Positions 7,768 to 17,800 of a stretch of DNA of 64,000 bases are shown here, piece after piece (the stretch's first letter is position 1; the number at the start of each line of letters is the position of its first letter). Under the pieces are notes generated by a model. That model worked only from the letters and a program-made list of their open reading frames with translations. It was not told where the DNA came from and made no database searches. This DNA comes from CAYZMS01 sp964479625 (GTDB taxonomy: Bacteria; Bacteroidota; Bacteroidia; Chitinophagales; Saprospiraceae), in assembly GCA_964479625.1 (NCBI GenBank), contig CAYZMS010000008.1:1-64000 (forward strand), read 5' to 3'. The position numbers and the translations under genes were made by a program.

Positions 7768-10191
7768 ATGAAACGCCAAAAACAACATATCCCCTCAAAA
7801 CTAAGCTGGCTCAGTTTACTACCATTTCTCGGTCTCTTGGCTCCGCTTTACGCTCAGCAAGACCCCTGCATTGGAGAGCAAGGTCGCATTGAGTGGCTCC
7901 TGTTCGAGAACATTCCCGATGATGAGTTGGACGTCTTGCGGGCTCAACCTAACTTCCCTTACCGACCCGATCGGACGGTCGTTTTGCGGCAATTAGCTAC
8001 TCCTTCCAATTATAATGAGGACTACGGCGGTCTTTTACGGGGTTTCCTAAGACCGGATACTACTGGTTATTTTCGGTTTAATGTAACGGGAGATGACGAA
8101 TCTCAATTTTTCCTCAGCAGCGACACCACACGCGATGAATTACAATTACTAGCTGAAGTCTCGAATTGGTCCAACGAGGAGGAGCACTACAAATACGAAG
8201 AGCAGACCTCTGATAGCATCTTACTCCTTGCAGGTCAGTACTACTACTTTGAAGCCTTGTACAAAGAGGGGTACGGTGGCGATTTTATAAGGGTACACTG
8301 GCAGTTACCCGGCTTTTCTTCCCAGGATTCGACCTGGACTATTATCCCTGGGGAATACCTCTTCCGGGCTGAATGCATAGAGCAATGCCCAGCTGCCGGC
8401 CAGGCCTGTGATGATGGCGATGCAAGTACCGTAAGCGACCGTACCGATGGCCTGTGTGGTTGCCTGGGGGAACCAGTCAATCTTCCCCCTTGCATCGGGC
8501 AGCCAGGACAGGTGGAAATTTTGTATTTCGATAGTCTAGGAGGAAGCAGCCTGGGCACCCTTCTGGAGGCACCCGCATTTCCTCTCATGCCTGACCGGTC
8601 CGAAACCATATACCGGTTTCAAAAACACTGGGTAGATGAACACGATAACTTTGGAGCAAGGGTCCGTACCTGGTTACTAGCGCCAGAAAGTGGGTACTAT
8701 CAGTTTTTATTAACTACCAATGAACGAGGGCTTCTATTCCTGGATTCCACCGATGTCATTGATTACGAACTGAGTGAAATTGCTGAAGCCTCCTGGACCG
8801 GTGAATATGACTTTGTGGATGACGAGGACCAAAGGTCAGATAGTATTTATCTTGAAAAGGGACAATTTTACTATCTGGAGGTATTGTTTAAGGAAAGCGG
8901 CTGGGTAGAAGGTTTTGGGGTTTTCTGGCGTCGACCGCTTCAGCAGGATACCCTCTGGAAGGTAATCGACGGGCCATTTCTATACAGCTACGGTTGCGAA
9001 CAAGCCTGTATCCCTCAGGGTAATCCCTGCGACGATGGAAATGTAAACACTTTCGATGATCAATATGACAATAATTGTAACTGTGTAGGAGTCCCCTGTG
9101 AAACACCGGGCTGTGGGGACCCCGATTCAGGTTCGGGTAGTTACACAGCTTATGATAATTGTGCAGCAACGGATCAGCATTCTACCACAGCCGAAGATGC
9201 CTGGATATCCTGCCAAACAGGGCCGAATCCAAACCTTACCCGTGGCAATACCCACTGGCTGATGTACGATCTTGGAAATACGTTCGAATTAAATACTGTA
9301 CACATCTGGAATTACAACGTGGAGGGGCAAACAGGTTCAGGCTTTCGGGATGTGTATGTAGACTATTCCAACGACGGGATCAATTGGGAAACCCTTGGTT
9401 TCTACCAGTGGCCGGAAGCTTCCGGCAACCCCGGCTATAGTGGCTTTGATTTCAATGAGCTTAGGGGAATAAGAGCTCGTTATATCTTATTTACTCCTAC
9501 GGATAATTTTGATACCAGCACCTGTATGGGTTTAAGTGAGATCGAATTTATGGCCTACGCCTGTCCCCCTCCAGGACAGTCCTGCGATGACGGTCAGGTA
9601 GAGACAGCAGAGGATATGTACGACGGCTCCTGTAATTGCCATGGATTGCCCCAGGCCGTCAATTATTGCAGCGTCAGTAGTCGTGATCTTGACGGACCAA
9701 TGGATGGAGGCCTGTTCGATGCCGAACAAAGCATACAAACGCAGGCGGAAGTCAGCCGAGGCTCTAGCGTGACTTTAGTAGCAGGGGAAAGTATTCGGTT
9801 GCTACCCGGATTTCGGGCTGAAGCGGGAAGTAATTTTAGGGCGGTCATACAAGGTTGTGAGGTACCGGAACCAACTGCTGTTCTCCCTCCCACGACCACC
9901 GAAGCTCCACCGGAACTGGAATCCGGCAAGCTGGAGTTGGCAGTTCATCCCAACCCGGCCCTGAGTTGGACCCGTGTCCATTACTATTTACCGGAAGAAG
10001 CAAAAGCGGATCTCTTCCTGGTCAACAGCGCGGGGCAACGCATACTTACCCTGCTCTACCGACAGCATTCAACTGCTGGCCATTTCACCAGGGAATTACC
10101 CGTCCAACGACTGTCTCCCGGGCTCTACATTCTTGTCTTGCAAGCCAATGGTGAACGCACTCAACAACGATTGGTGGTAATCACGGATTAG
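7768..10191 (+). CDS. PA14/discoidin-domain protein with T9SS sorting signal
   Basis: A modular surface or secreted protein of 807 residues. I chose the ATG at 7768 because it gives a signal peptide (LSWLSLLPFLGLLAPLYAQQ). Order of parts: PA14-like domain at about 33-200, a Cys/Asp motif CDDGDASTVSDRTDGLCGC near 212, a second PA14-like domain at 241-408, a second CDDG motif near 420, a discoidin (F5/8C) domain at about 450-600, a third CDDG motif near 605, a segment with the VAGESIRLLPGF motif at 633-700, then the Por secretion tail from about 720 (VHPNPALSWTRVHYYL to the C terminus). PA14 and discoidin domains usually bind carbohydrate, so glycan attachment is likely. It probably belongs to the DUF1800-DUF1501 operon. 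Confidence 0.9.
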   Translation: MKRQKQHIPSKLSWLSLLPFLGLLAPLYAQQDPCIGEQGRIEWLLFENIPDDELDVLRAQPNFPYRPDRTVVLRQLATPSNYNEDYGGLLRGFLRPDTTGYFRFNVTGDDESQFFLSSDTTRDELQLLAEVSNWSNEEEHYKYEEQTSDSILLLAGQYYYFEALYKEGYGGDFIRVHWQLPGFSSQDSTWTIIPGEYLFRAECIEQCPAAGQACDDGDASTVSDRTDGLCGCLGEPVNLPPCIGQPGQVEILYFDSLGGSSLGTLLEAPAFPLMPDRSETIYRFQKHWVDEHDNFGARVRTWLLAPESGYYQFLLTTNERGLLFLDSTDVIDYELSEIAEASWTGEYDFVDDEDQRSDSIYLEKGQFYYLEVLFKESGWVEGFGVFWRRPLQQDTLWKVIDGPFLYSYGCEQACIPQGNPCDDGNVNTFDDQYDNNCNCVGVPCETPGCGDPDSGSGSYTAYDNCAATDQHSTTAEDAWISCQTGPNPNLTRGNTHWLMYDLGNTFELNTVHIWNYNVEGQTGSGFRDVYVDYSNDGINWETLGFYQWPEASGNPGYSGFDFNELRGIRARYILFTPTDNFDTSTCMGLSEIEFMAYACPPPGQSCDDGQVETAEDMYDGSCNCHGLPQAVNYCSVSSRDLDGPMDGGLFDAEQSIQTQAEVSRGSSVTLVAGESIRLLPGFRAEAGSNFRAVIQGCEVPEPTAVLPPTTTEAPPELESGKLELAVHPNPALSWTRVHYYLPEEAKADLFLVNSAGQRILTLLYRQHSTAGHFTRELPVQRLSPGLYILVLQANGERTQQRLVVITD

Positions 10192-10472
10192 TTATCAACT
10201 TTTACTAAACTCGAATTTTTTAAGGGATGACTAATCTATGGGGTTACCGTCGAGAGCTAAGGTGCGTGTTTTGCTTAGGGCTAAGGCCGTAGGGCTTAAG
10301 CAAATGCTAAAATGAGGTGAGTAAACGATCTCCACTAGTAAGTAAGCCAGCTTGCTAAAGCGATCAAAGGTCTACCAGTCTATTCCTTTACCAATTCAAG
10401 GCCTCTGGCCAAAGTAATCCGGATCGACTAAAGTTAGTACACCACAAGGTCCGAAGTCCACCAGTTCAGCGT

Positions 10473-11055
10473 TCATGGTTTAAAGTTTATGGCTTCCCGC
10501 AGTGTCGGCAACACCTCTTCATGGAACCATGGGTTGTGCTTCAGCCAACCCCCGTTGAAGGGGGGGTTGGGGAAGGGAAAAAAATCCGGGAGGTAATCCT
10601 GCCAGTGGGGAACGTTTTCTGTAAGGTTTCGGCGGCCTTTATTACTCAGGTAATATTTTTGAGCGTATTGACCAATCAGAAGAGTAGTCTTCAAACCTGG
10701 AAGGGCCTGGAGCATCCGGGCATGCCACTGTGAGGTACATTCCGGGCGAGGTGGCAGATCGCCTGTTTTGCCTTTTCCTGGAAAACAAAATCCCATGGGG
10801 ATAATGGCAAACCGTGGAGAATGGTAAAAGGTATCCCAGTCTACCTCTAACTAGGCTCGCAAACGATCACCGCTGGGGTCGTTCCAGGGCAAACCGGACT
10901 CGTGTGCAAGTCTTCCGGGAGCCTGCCCAATAATGGCTATTTCTGCAACCATGGGTAAGCTAAATATCGGTTTGGGGGGCATTTGGAAGAAACTCCCGGC
11001 ATATGGTACTGGCTTTGATAGTCTGAACCAGGTTTTCATGAGCACTTGAATCCAT
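10473..11055 (-). pseudogene. uracil-DNA glycosylase family gene, inactivated
   Basis: On the minus strand the conserved family pieces line up over about 193 codons but not in one frame. An ATG at 11055 starts MDSSAHENLVQTIKASTIC and FLPNAP, matching the usual N-terminal TIRxCTxCxxxLP element. The frame is then lost in a C6 run (10974-10979); five C would restore it into KPIFSLPMVAEIAIIGQAPG. That frame continues through HESGLPWNDPSGDRLRA to an in-frame TAG at 10851-10853, where the family has Trp (TGG), and resumes as LEVDWDTFY, IIPMGFCFPGKG, GDLPPRPEC and LLIGQYAQ. The normal PHPSPR loop reads PNPPFN here. Two disabling changes plus an eroded DNA-contact loop argue for a true pseudogene rather than one sequencing error. 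Confidence 0.87.
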
Positions 11056-11146
11056 GGCTTTTCAAACTTAGAAATTGGTCTACGGGGAAATCATCTATTT
11101 TCCTATCTTTATTGTTATTTCCCGAAAAAGATATAAAACTGAACTT

Positions 11147-11368
11147 ATGAATTCAGAAGGATGGGCAAAGATCTTTATTTCCCGTGATGAGATCCAGGTT
11201 CGCCTGGCAGAAGACCTATTAAAGCAACACGATATTGTTAGCCATATAGTTAGCCATGTAGATTCTGCCATTCCGGCCATTGGGCAGGCAACTTTGTATA
11301 CCCCTACAGAGGAAGCCGAGCGGGCTATTGAAATTTTAAAAGAAAATGATTTCAAACTGGAGGGGTGA
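11147..11368 (+). CDS. DUF2007-type small protein
   Basis: A 73-residue protein of the DUF2007 type (small PII-like fold, labelled putative signal-transducing protein), with no established function. I start it at ATG 11147 (MNSEGWAKIFISRDEIQVRL). A reading from 11075 would add a hydrophobic, non-family extension. The core pattern KIFISRDEIQVRLAEDLLKQ, a central variable part and EEAERAIEILKEN at the end fits the family (residues near 5-70). It is followed by a long perfect palindrome and a convergent HIT gene. Confidence 0.75.
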   Translation: MNSEGWAKIFISRDEIQVRLAEDLLKQHDIVSHIVSHVDSAIPAIGQATLYTPTEEAERAIEILKENDFKLEG

Positions 11369-11380
11369 TGGTGTTATAGA

Positions 11381-11423
11381 TGCCTTGCATCTATAGGTGC
11401 CAGGCACCTATAGATGCAAGGCA
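11381..11423. terminator. perfect 21-bp palindrome, likely bidirectional terminator
   Basis: The arm at 11381-11401 is exactly complementary to 11403-11423 with a single A between them. A T-run (11434-11440) follows on the plus strand. It lies between the convergent DUF2007 and HIT genes. The perfect long arms with almost no loop are unusual for a simple terminator and could be a REP-like element. Confidence 0.8.
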
Positions 11424-11457
11424 CCTAGTAATGATTTTTTTCGAACTCTCCAAATTT

Positions 11458-11862
11458 TCACCCCTCTTTTTTAACCGCCGCCCTTATAGACTCCGCCAGT
11501 TTGGCCATAGCACCCTGCGACAGCTCCACCGGTTTCTTCTGAAAACTCAGATCCGAGATCGAATTGATCGGGATTAAGTGTATGTGGGCATGCGGCACTT
11601 CTAATCCCACGACAGCTACGCCCACCCGCTCGCAGGTTACTACCCTTTCTATAGCCCTGGCTACCTTTTGGGCAAAAGGCATTATGCTGGCCATCAGGTC
11701 CTCTGGTAAATCAAAAAAGTAGTCGATCTCCTGCTTCGGAATAACCAAGGTGTGCCCCGGGGCCATGGGCCGGATGTCGAGAAAAGCCAGAAATTGGTCG
11801 TCTTCGGCTATTTTATAGGCAGGTATTTCGCCTGCTACGATCTTGGAAAAAATACTGGACAT
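11458..11862 (-). CDS. HIT family nucleotide hydrolase
   Basis: A cytoplasmic histidine-triad protein of 134 residues, a typical length. Family members hydrolyse AMP-linked substrates such as adenosine 5'-phosphoramidates. It begins SIFSKIVAGEIPAYKIAEDD, the standard HIT opening, has RPMAPGHTLVIPK near residues 31-43 and ends the core with the triad HAHIHLIPIN at about residues 95-104, with all three histidines present. The gene is monocistronic between a palindrome and an SDR gene. Exact substrate cannot be told from sequence. Confidence 0.93.
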   Translation of the reverse strand: MSSIFSKIVAGEIPAYKIAEDDQFLAFLDIRPMAPGHTLVIPKQEIDYFFDLPEDLMASIMPFAQKVARAIERVVTCERVGVAVVGLEVPHAHIHLIPINSISDLSFQKKPVELSQGAMAKLAESIRAAVKKEG

Positions 11863-11956
11863 TTCTTTTTACCGAAGGTAAAAAAGATCCTTTTACTTTT
11901 TAAATCAATATCTGCAAGGTACAGGAGCTACCTGCAGTTATATTTTTTATATACCA

Positions 11957-12763
11957 TCATTCCTCAGAGGTAATAAATGTCCTCCCCACTCTTCGCATCA
12001 GTCGCATTTTCAGAGAGGTGGGCAGCACACGGTTCATGCCAGCGATGAAGTTATTCATAGTTCCCGGGATGATCATGCGCTTGTTTCGCAACAGCCCCCG
12101 GATGGCAATGGGAGCTACGTCTTCAGGCATCATCACCAACAGCTTGGCTTTCCAGCCATTGGCCTCAATGCGTTTAAGCCCATCTTCGTTGGTCACCACC
12201 GGGCCGGGACAAAGCAGGCTAACATGGACATTATCCTCGGCGGCCTCTTCCCGGACGGCGAAGGTAAAACCTTTCACAAAGTGTTTGCTGGCCGTATAAA
12301 TACCTTTGAAAGGAGAGGGCAAAAGGCTTTCCAAACTCCCCATATTGAGCAGGTAACTTTGTTCAAGGGCTTTTAGATCGGGCAAAAAGTGATGAGTCAT
12401 TTCCACCATGGCCTGATTATTGAGACGCATCATACTGCGATAAGTTTCCAGGGAAAGCTTTTCGAAATAATTGCCCCTGCCAAAACCGGCATTATTGATC
12501 AGCATATCGACCTCATAGCCTTTGGTTTTGGTCCATTCATAAACCCGCCGCGGAGCATCTTCCTCTGTAAGGTCGATGGCAAAGGTATCTGCATGCACCC
12601 TAAATTCATCCCGAATATCCTGTGCCGTCCCAACAAGCTCAGGAGTTTCAAGAGCTACAATTAGTATATTACGCCCGCGTTTTGCACATTCCATCGCCAA
12701 AGCGCGGCCGATGCCCTGGCTGCCGCCAGTGATTAAAGTATAGGGGTTGGCTCTATCCGGCAT
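11957..12763 (-). CDS. short-chain dehydrogenase/reductase
   Basis: A 268-residue classical SDR oxidoreductase using NAD(P)H; substrate not predictable. The cofactor loop TGGSQGIGRALA is at about residues 12-23, the structural NNAGFGRG near residue 90, the catalytic Ser lies in NMGSLESL and the catalytic pair in IYTASKHFV (Tyr about 157, Lys about 161), followed by LLCPGPVVT. The C-terminal part resembles the SDR group often labelled as DltE- or ketoreductase-like. It stands alone, divergent from the amylase gene. Confidence 0.9.
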   Translation of the reverse strand: MPDRANPYTLITGGSQGIGRALAMECAKRGRNILIVALETPELVGTAQDIRDEFRVHADTFAIDLTEEDAPRRVYEWTKTKGYEVDMLINNAGFGRGNYFEKLSLETYRSMMRLNNQAMVEMTHHFLPDLKALEQSYLLNMGSLESLLPSPFKGIYTASKHFVKGFTFAVREEAAEDNVHVSLLCPGPVVTNEDGLKRIEANGWKAKLLVMMPEDVAPIAIRGLLRNKRMIIPGTMNNFIAGMNRVLPTSLKMRLMRRVGRTFITSEE

Positions 12764-12905
12764 GTATTGGTAATATTTGTTTTTCTAAGGCGCTCTATTG
12801 CCATTATTCAAAAACCCCAAAGTAAGGATCAAAAAACTGCGTTTTGCTCCTTTTTTTGAATAAAATTAAAAAAAACCACCGTACTAACTTTAACCTGTGC
12901 TCGTC

Positions 12906-14747
12906 ATGACCATTCGTTTACTTTATTTGCTTTGCTGTCTCTCTGCCCACCCCATTTTCGCTCAAATCGAACATGTAGAACCACTCCATTGGTGGATCGG
13001 CATGCAAAACCCTGAGGTGCAATTACTGGTACATGGTGCAGAGGTAAGGGAACTCCAAGCTGAAATAGACTACCAGGGCGTAAAGCTGAAATACGTCCAC
13101 AGTGCGGATAGCCCGAATTACCTCTTTCTGGATCTGGAGATCAGTCCGAATACACAGCCAGGCAAATTCCCCATTTTGTTCAAAAGGGGCTCAGAAACCG
13201 TTTACGAGTGGGAATATGAATTACAGGAACGTACTCCCAATGCCGCCCAGCGACAGGGCTACACCTCCGAAGATGTTATCTACCTGATCACCCCCGACCG
13301 TTTTGCCAATGGAGATCCGGAAAATGACATAGTCCCTGAAATGAAGGAGACCAGGGTCGATCGAAAAGAAGGCTTCGCGCGCCATGGCGGTGACATTCAG
13401 GGCATCATTGACCATTTGGATTATATTTATGATATGGGGTTCACGGCCCTATGGATCAACCCCCTGCTGGAAAACGACCAACCGGCCTGGTCCTACCACG
13501 GTTATGCCACAACCGATTATTACAAAACGGACCCCCGATTCGGTAGTAATGAGCAATACCTTGAACTCAGTCGGGCAATGAAGGCAAAAGGGATGAAGCT
13601 CATTATGGACCAGATCGTCAACCATTGTGGTTCTGAACACTGGTGGATGGCAGATCCGCCCTTCAACAATTGGTTCAATTTCCAGGGCAACTACCAAAAT
13701 ACCAACCATCGAAGAACGGTCAATATGGATCTGTATGCCGCAGCAGTCGATAAAAGAATGCTGGAAGACGGCTGGTTCGTCCGCGCCATGCCCGATCTCA
13801 ACCAACGCAACCCATTCATGGCCAAATACCTGATCCAAAATAGCATCTGGTGGATCGAATACGCTGGTTTGGGTGGTATTCGAATGGATACCTACCCTTA
13901 CCCCAATAAGGATTTTTTATCCGACTGGACTTGCGCCATCATGAAGGAATACCCCAATTTTAGCATAGTGGGCGAAGAATGGAGTTACAACCCCGCCATA
14001 GTAGCCTACTGGCAACGCGATCACGAAAACCATGACGGCTATGTTTCCTGTCTACCAAATGTAATGGATTTCCCTTTGCTACAGGCAGTAACAGAAGGCC
14101 TGTTGGGTGACGAAGCCGCCTGGGGCGAGGGCTTGATAAAAATATACGAAAGCCTGGCCAATGATTTTCTTTATGCCCACCCCGATGAGCTGGTCATTTT
14201 TCCGGACAACCACGATATCGATCGGATATTCACTGCCCTGGGTGATGCTGTTGATCTACACAAAATGGCCCTCACCCTTATGGCTACCATTCGGGGTATT
14301 CCCCAGATCTATTACGGTACAGAGATCGCCATGGATAATTCGGATGCTCCAGACGACCACGGGGTCATCCGGACCGACTTTCCTGGTGGCTGGGAAGGCG
14401 ACCCAATCAATGCGTTTACGGGAAAGGGGCTTAGTCCAATGCAAAAAGAGGTTCAGGACTATACCCGGAAGCTCCTGAACTGGCGCAAGAGCAGTCCGGC
14501 GATCCATCATGGTAAAACCCTTCACTTCGCCCCCCAAAATGGCCTATACGTCTTTTTCCGTTACACCGAGGAACAAATGGTCCTGGTGGCTATTAACAAA
14601 AACGAAGAGACCCGGACGATCGACCTCGATCATTACGGCCAATTGCTCGACGGGGATGACCGGTTTAAGGATGCGCTTACAGGGGAAAAAATAGAAGGCC
14701 CCTTGGTAATTGAAAAAAGGAGTAGCCGTATCGTCGAAATTTATTAG
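12906..14747 (+). CDS. secreted GH13 alpha-amylase family enzyme
   Basis: Exported glycoside hydrolase of family 13, probably acting on alpha-1,4-glucans or cyclodextrins. ATG at 12906 gives a signal peptide (TIRLLYLLCCLSAHPIFAQ). A GTG three codons earlier is less likely. After an N-terminal beta domain (about 20-120) of the cyclomaltodextrinase type, the barrel begins at VIYLITPDRFANGDP. Catalytic residues are Asp about 328 in GGIRMDTYP, Glu about 357 in VGEEWSYN and the Asp of FPDNHDIDR near 436. DQIVNHCG is region I. A C-terminal beta domain closes the 613-residue protein. It has no T9SS tail, so it is likely periplasmic. No SusC/SusD pair adjoins it. Confidence 0.93.
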   Translation: MTIRLLYLLCCLSAHPIFAQIEHVEPLHWWIGMQNPEVQLLVHGAEVRELQAEIDYQGVKLKYVHSADSPNYLFLDLEISPNTQPGKFPILFKRGSETVYEWEYELQERTPNAAQRQGYTSEDVIYLITPDRFANGDPENDIVPEMKETRVDRKEGFARHGGDIQGIIDHLDYIYDMGFTALWINPLLENDQPAWSYHGYATTDYYKTDPRFGSNEQYLELSRAMKAKGMKLIMDQIVNHCGSEHWWMADPPFNNWFNFQGNYQNTNHRRTVNMDLYAAAVDKRMLEDGWFVRAMPDLNQRNPFMAKYLIQNSIWWIEYAGLGGIRMDTYPYPNKDFLSDWTCAIMKEYPNFSIVGEEWSYNPAIVAYWQRDHENHDGYVSCLPNVMDFPLLQAVTEGLLGDEAAWGEGLIKIYESLANDFLYAHPDELVIFPDNHDIDRIFTALGDAVDLHKMALTLMATIRGIPQIYYGTEIAMDNSDAPDDHGVIRTDFPGGWEGDPINAFTGKGLSPMQKEVQDYTRKLLNWRKSSPAIHHGKTLHFAPQNGLYVFFRYTEEQMVLVAINKNEETRTIDLDHYGQLLDGDDRFKDALTGEKIEGPLVIEKRSSRIVEIY

Positions 14748-14837
14748 TCGAATAATACAGCATTACCGGCAAGGAAGGTGCCTTACACTATTTGGGCCGG
14801 CAGCCAGCCAACAACTTTAAACTTCCTACATGGCAAA

Positions 14838-17800
14838 TCAGGCTAACTCCACAGTTACCTCTGCTGTGACATCATCCACCAGTTCCAGGAGCTCCCCTTT
14901 TGATAAGGAATTGGTCATGGACAGGTCTACAGCCAGCACTTCGTTTTTGATGTACTCAGCAAACTGTTCAACGGCGGGGCGAATTTCAGCCTTATCCTCC
15001 AGCACCACTCGGATCTTGTCGGTTACTTGAAAATTTTTTGCCTTTCGAATATTTTGAATTCGATTGACTAGTTCCCTGGCCATACCTTCGGCAGCCAGTT
15101 CTTCGGTGATGCTCACATCCAAAGCAACGGTCAATGGGCCGTCATTAGCTACCAGCCAGCCGGGTATATCCTCTGTAAGGATCTCAAAATCCTCCAGCTC
15201 AAGTTGGTAGGTTTCTCCTTCAACTTCCAGTTGATACCCCCCGTCGCGCTCCACGTTTGCAATATCGGTCTGACTGAAACCATTGATCAGGGACACAGCA
15301 GCTTTCATGTGCTTGCCCAGGCGTTTACCGAGGGTTTTGAAATTGGGTTTTATCTTCTTTTTGATGATCCCTTCTGTGTCGGTCACGTATTCGATATCCT
15401 TGATGTTGGTTTCCATCAGGATGAGATCCTTTACCCCTTCTACCTGTTCCTGGAATTGGGGGTCCAACACCGGCAACAGTGTCTTCTGAAGCGGCTGGCG
15501 TACTCTGATCTTTTCACGTTTGCGCAGAGAAAGGACAAGGGAAGAAATGCGCTGGGCATAATCCATCCGCTGTTCTAAAGCCGGATCAATGCTGCTTTCC
15601 TCAAATACCGGCAGCAAACTGAGGTGTACCGAAGCGTGAGGTTCCTTCCCGCTAGCCTGATTCAGGTTTTTGTACAGCCAATCAGCAAAAAAGGGAGCTA
15701 CGGGTGCCATCAGCTTTGCCAGAGTATCCAGGCAGGTGTATAAGGTCTGGTAAGCCGAGATCTTATCGTCTGAATAATCTCCCTTCCAGAAGCGACGGCG
15801 ACAAAGCCGCACATACCAGTTGGATAATTGCCGGTCGACAAAATCCATGATCCTGCGCGTTGCTGCAGTGGGTTCGTAATCCGCATAGAAGCCGTCGGCA
15901 TCCTTAATCAGGGAATTTAAGGCAGAAAGGATCCAGCGGTCGATCTCCGGGCGGTCCGCGAGGGGAATTTCCGCTTCTTTGTATTCAAACTGATCGATAT
16001 TGGCATAAAGAGCAAAAAAGGAATAGGTATTGTAAAGGGTCCCAAAAAACTTCCTGCGCACCTCGTCCACCCCGTCCATATCAAAGCGCAGGTTGTCCCA
16101 GGGCTGGGAATTCGAGACCATATACCAACGGATGGCATCAGCTCCTTTTTCGGCTATTGCTTCAAAAGGTTCGATAGCATTGCCAAGGCGTTTCGACATC
16201 TTTACGCCCTCTTTATCCAACACCAAACCATTGGAAACGACATTCTTGTAAGCCACACTATCAAACACCATGGTGGCAATGGCATGCAAGGTGTAGAACC
16301 AGCCTCGGGTTTGATCGACCCCTTCGGCAATAAAATCGGCAGGAAAACTGCGCTCAAACTTATCCTTGTTCTCAAAGGGATAATGCAGTTGTGCATAAGG
16401 CATAGAACCGGAATCGAACCAAACGTCGATCAGGTCCAGTTCCCGTTTCATAGGATGCCCGTCCTCCGAGACCAGGATGATCTCATCAATATATGGCCGG
16501 TGCAGATCCTTCGGTACCGATTGCTTTAAGCCCAGGATATTATTCGCTTTTTCGATCTCGGTTTTCAATTCTTCGATTGAAGCGATACACAAAGCTTCCT
16601 TACCGTCTTCAGTGCGCCAGATAGGTAATGGGATGCCCCAGTAACGGGAACGAGATAGATTCCAATCCTGGAGGTTTTCCAGCCATTTCCCAAAACGCCC
16701 CTCCCCGGTGGAGGCGGGCTTCCAGTTGATGGTTTCATTTAGTTCGAACATACGGTCCTTTACCTTGGACGCCTTGATGAACCAACTATCCAGGGGATAG
16801 TACAATACCGGCCGGTCGGTACGCCAGCAGTGGGGGTAGGAGTGCAGGTATTTTTCCGAATGGAATAATTTATTTTCCTCCTTTAGCTTGATCACGATGT
16901 CGACGTCGACGGGGCGCTCCTCTTCCTGGCCGTAATCCTTTACATAACGCCCGGCAAAATCGGTGACCTCCTGCACGAATTTCCCCTGCTTATCGACCAA
17001 TGGCATATCATTGCCGTATTGATCTTTGACCAGCAGGGCAGGGATACCGTATTTTTGAGCTACCCGAAAGTCATCCGCACCAAAAGTAGGCGCAATGTGT
17101 ACAATACCGGTGCCGTCTTCAGTAGAAACGAAATCGCCCAGTAGCAATTTGAAAGCTGGTTTTTCAGGCACTACGTAATCCAGCAATTGTTCGTATTCCA
17201 TGCCTTCCAGCTCAGCCCCCTTCATTTCGTCAACGATCTCGATATAGGGGTAGGGTTTATTCCCGGGCTTGACATCCTCCGGTTTCAGCTCTGGTTTAGC
17301 CTCTGAAAAGTAAGCATTCAGACGATCTTTGGCCAGGATCACCTGAATAGGCTCCTGAGTATAGCGGTTGTAAGTGCGCACCTTGACATAGTCAATGTTC
17401 GCTCCGGCAGCCAGGGCGGTATTGGAAGGTAGGGTCCAGGGGGTGGTAGTCCAGGCAAGGAAATAGTCGTTCGGCCTTCCCTTGATCTTGAATTGGGCAA
17501 CAGCTGAGGTATCCCGGATCTCTTTATAAGCGCCGGGCATATTTAATTCATGCGAGCTGAGGCCGGTACCTGCTGCCGGGGAGTAGGGTTGAATAGTATA
17601 TCCTTTGTATAACAGGTCTTTTTTGTACAATTGCTGTAACAACCACCATACCGTTTCGATGTATTCATTCTCATAGGTAATATAGGGGTTGTCCAGATCA
17701 GCCCAATAGCCCATTTTCCGGGTCAGGTCTTCCCATTCGTCCTTGTAGCGCATGACCGTTTCCCGGCATTTGGCATTATACTCATCTACGCTGATCGTTT

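Noticed and set aside
10545..10572. C-run and G-run inverted repeat as a structural element
   Set aside because: It falls in the coding part of the uracil-DNA glycosylase pseudogene and is explained by its Pro/Gly-rich loop.
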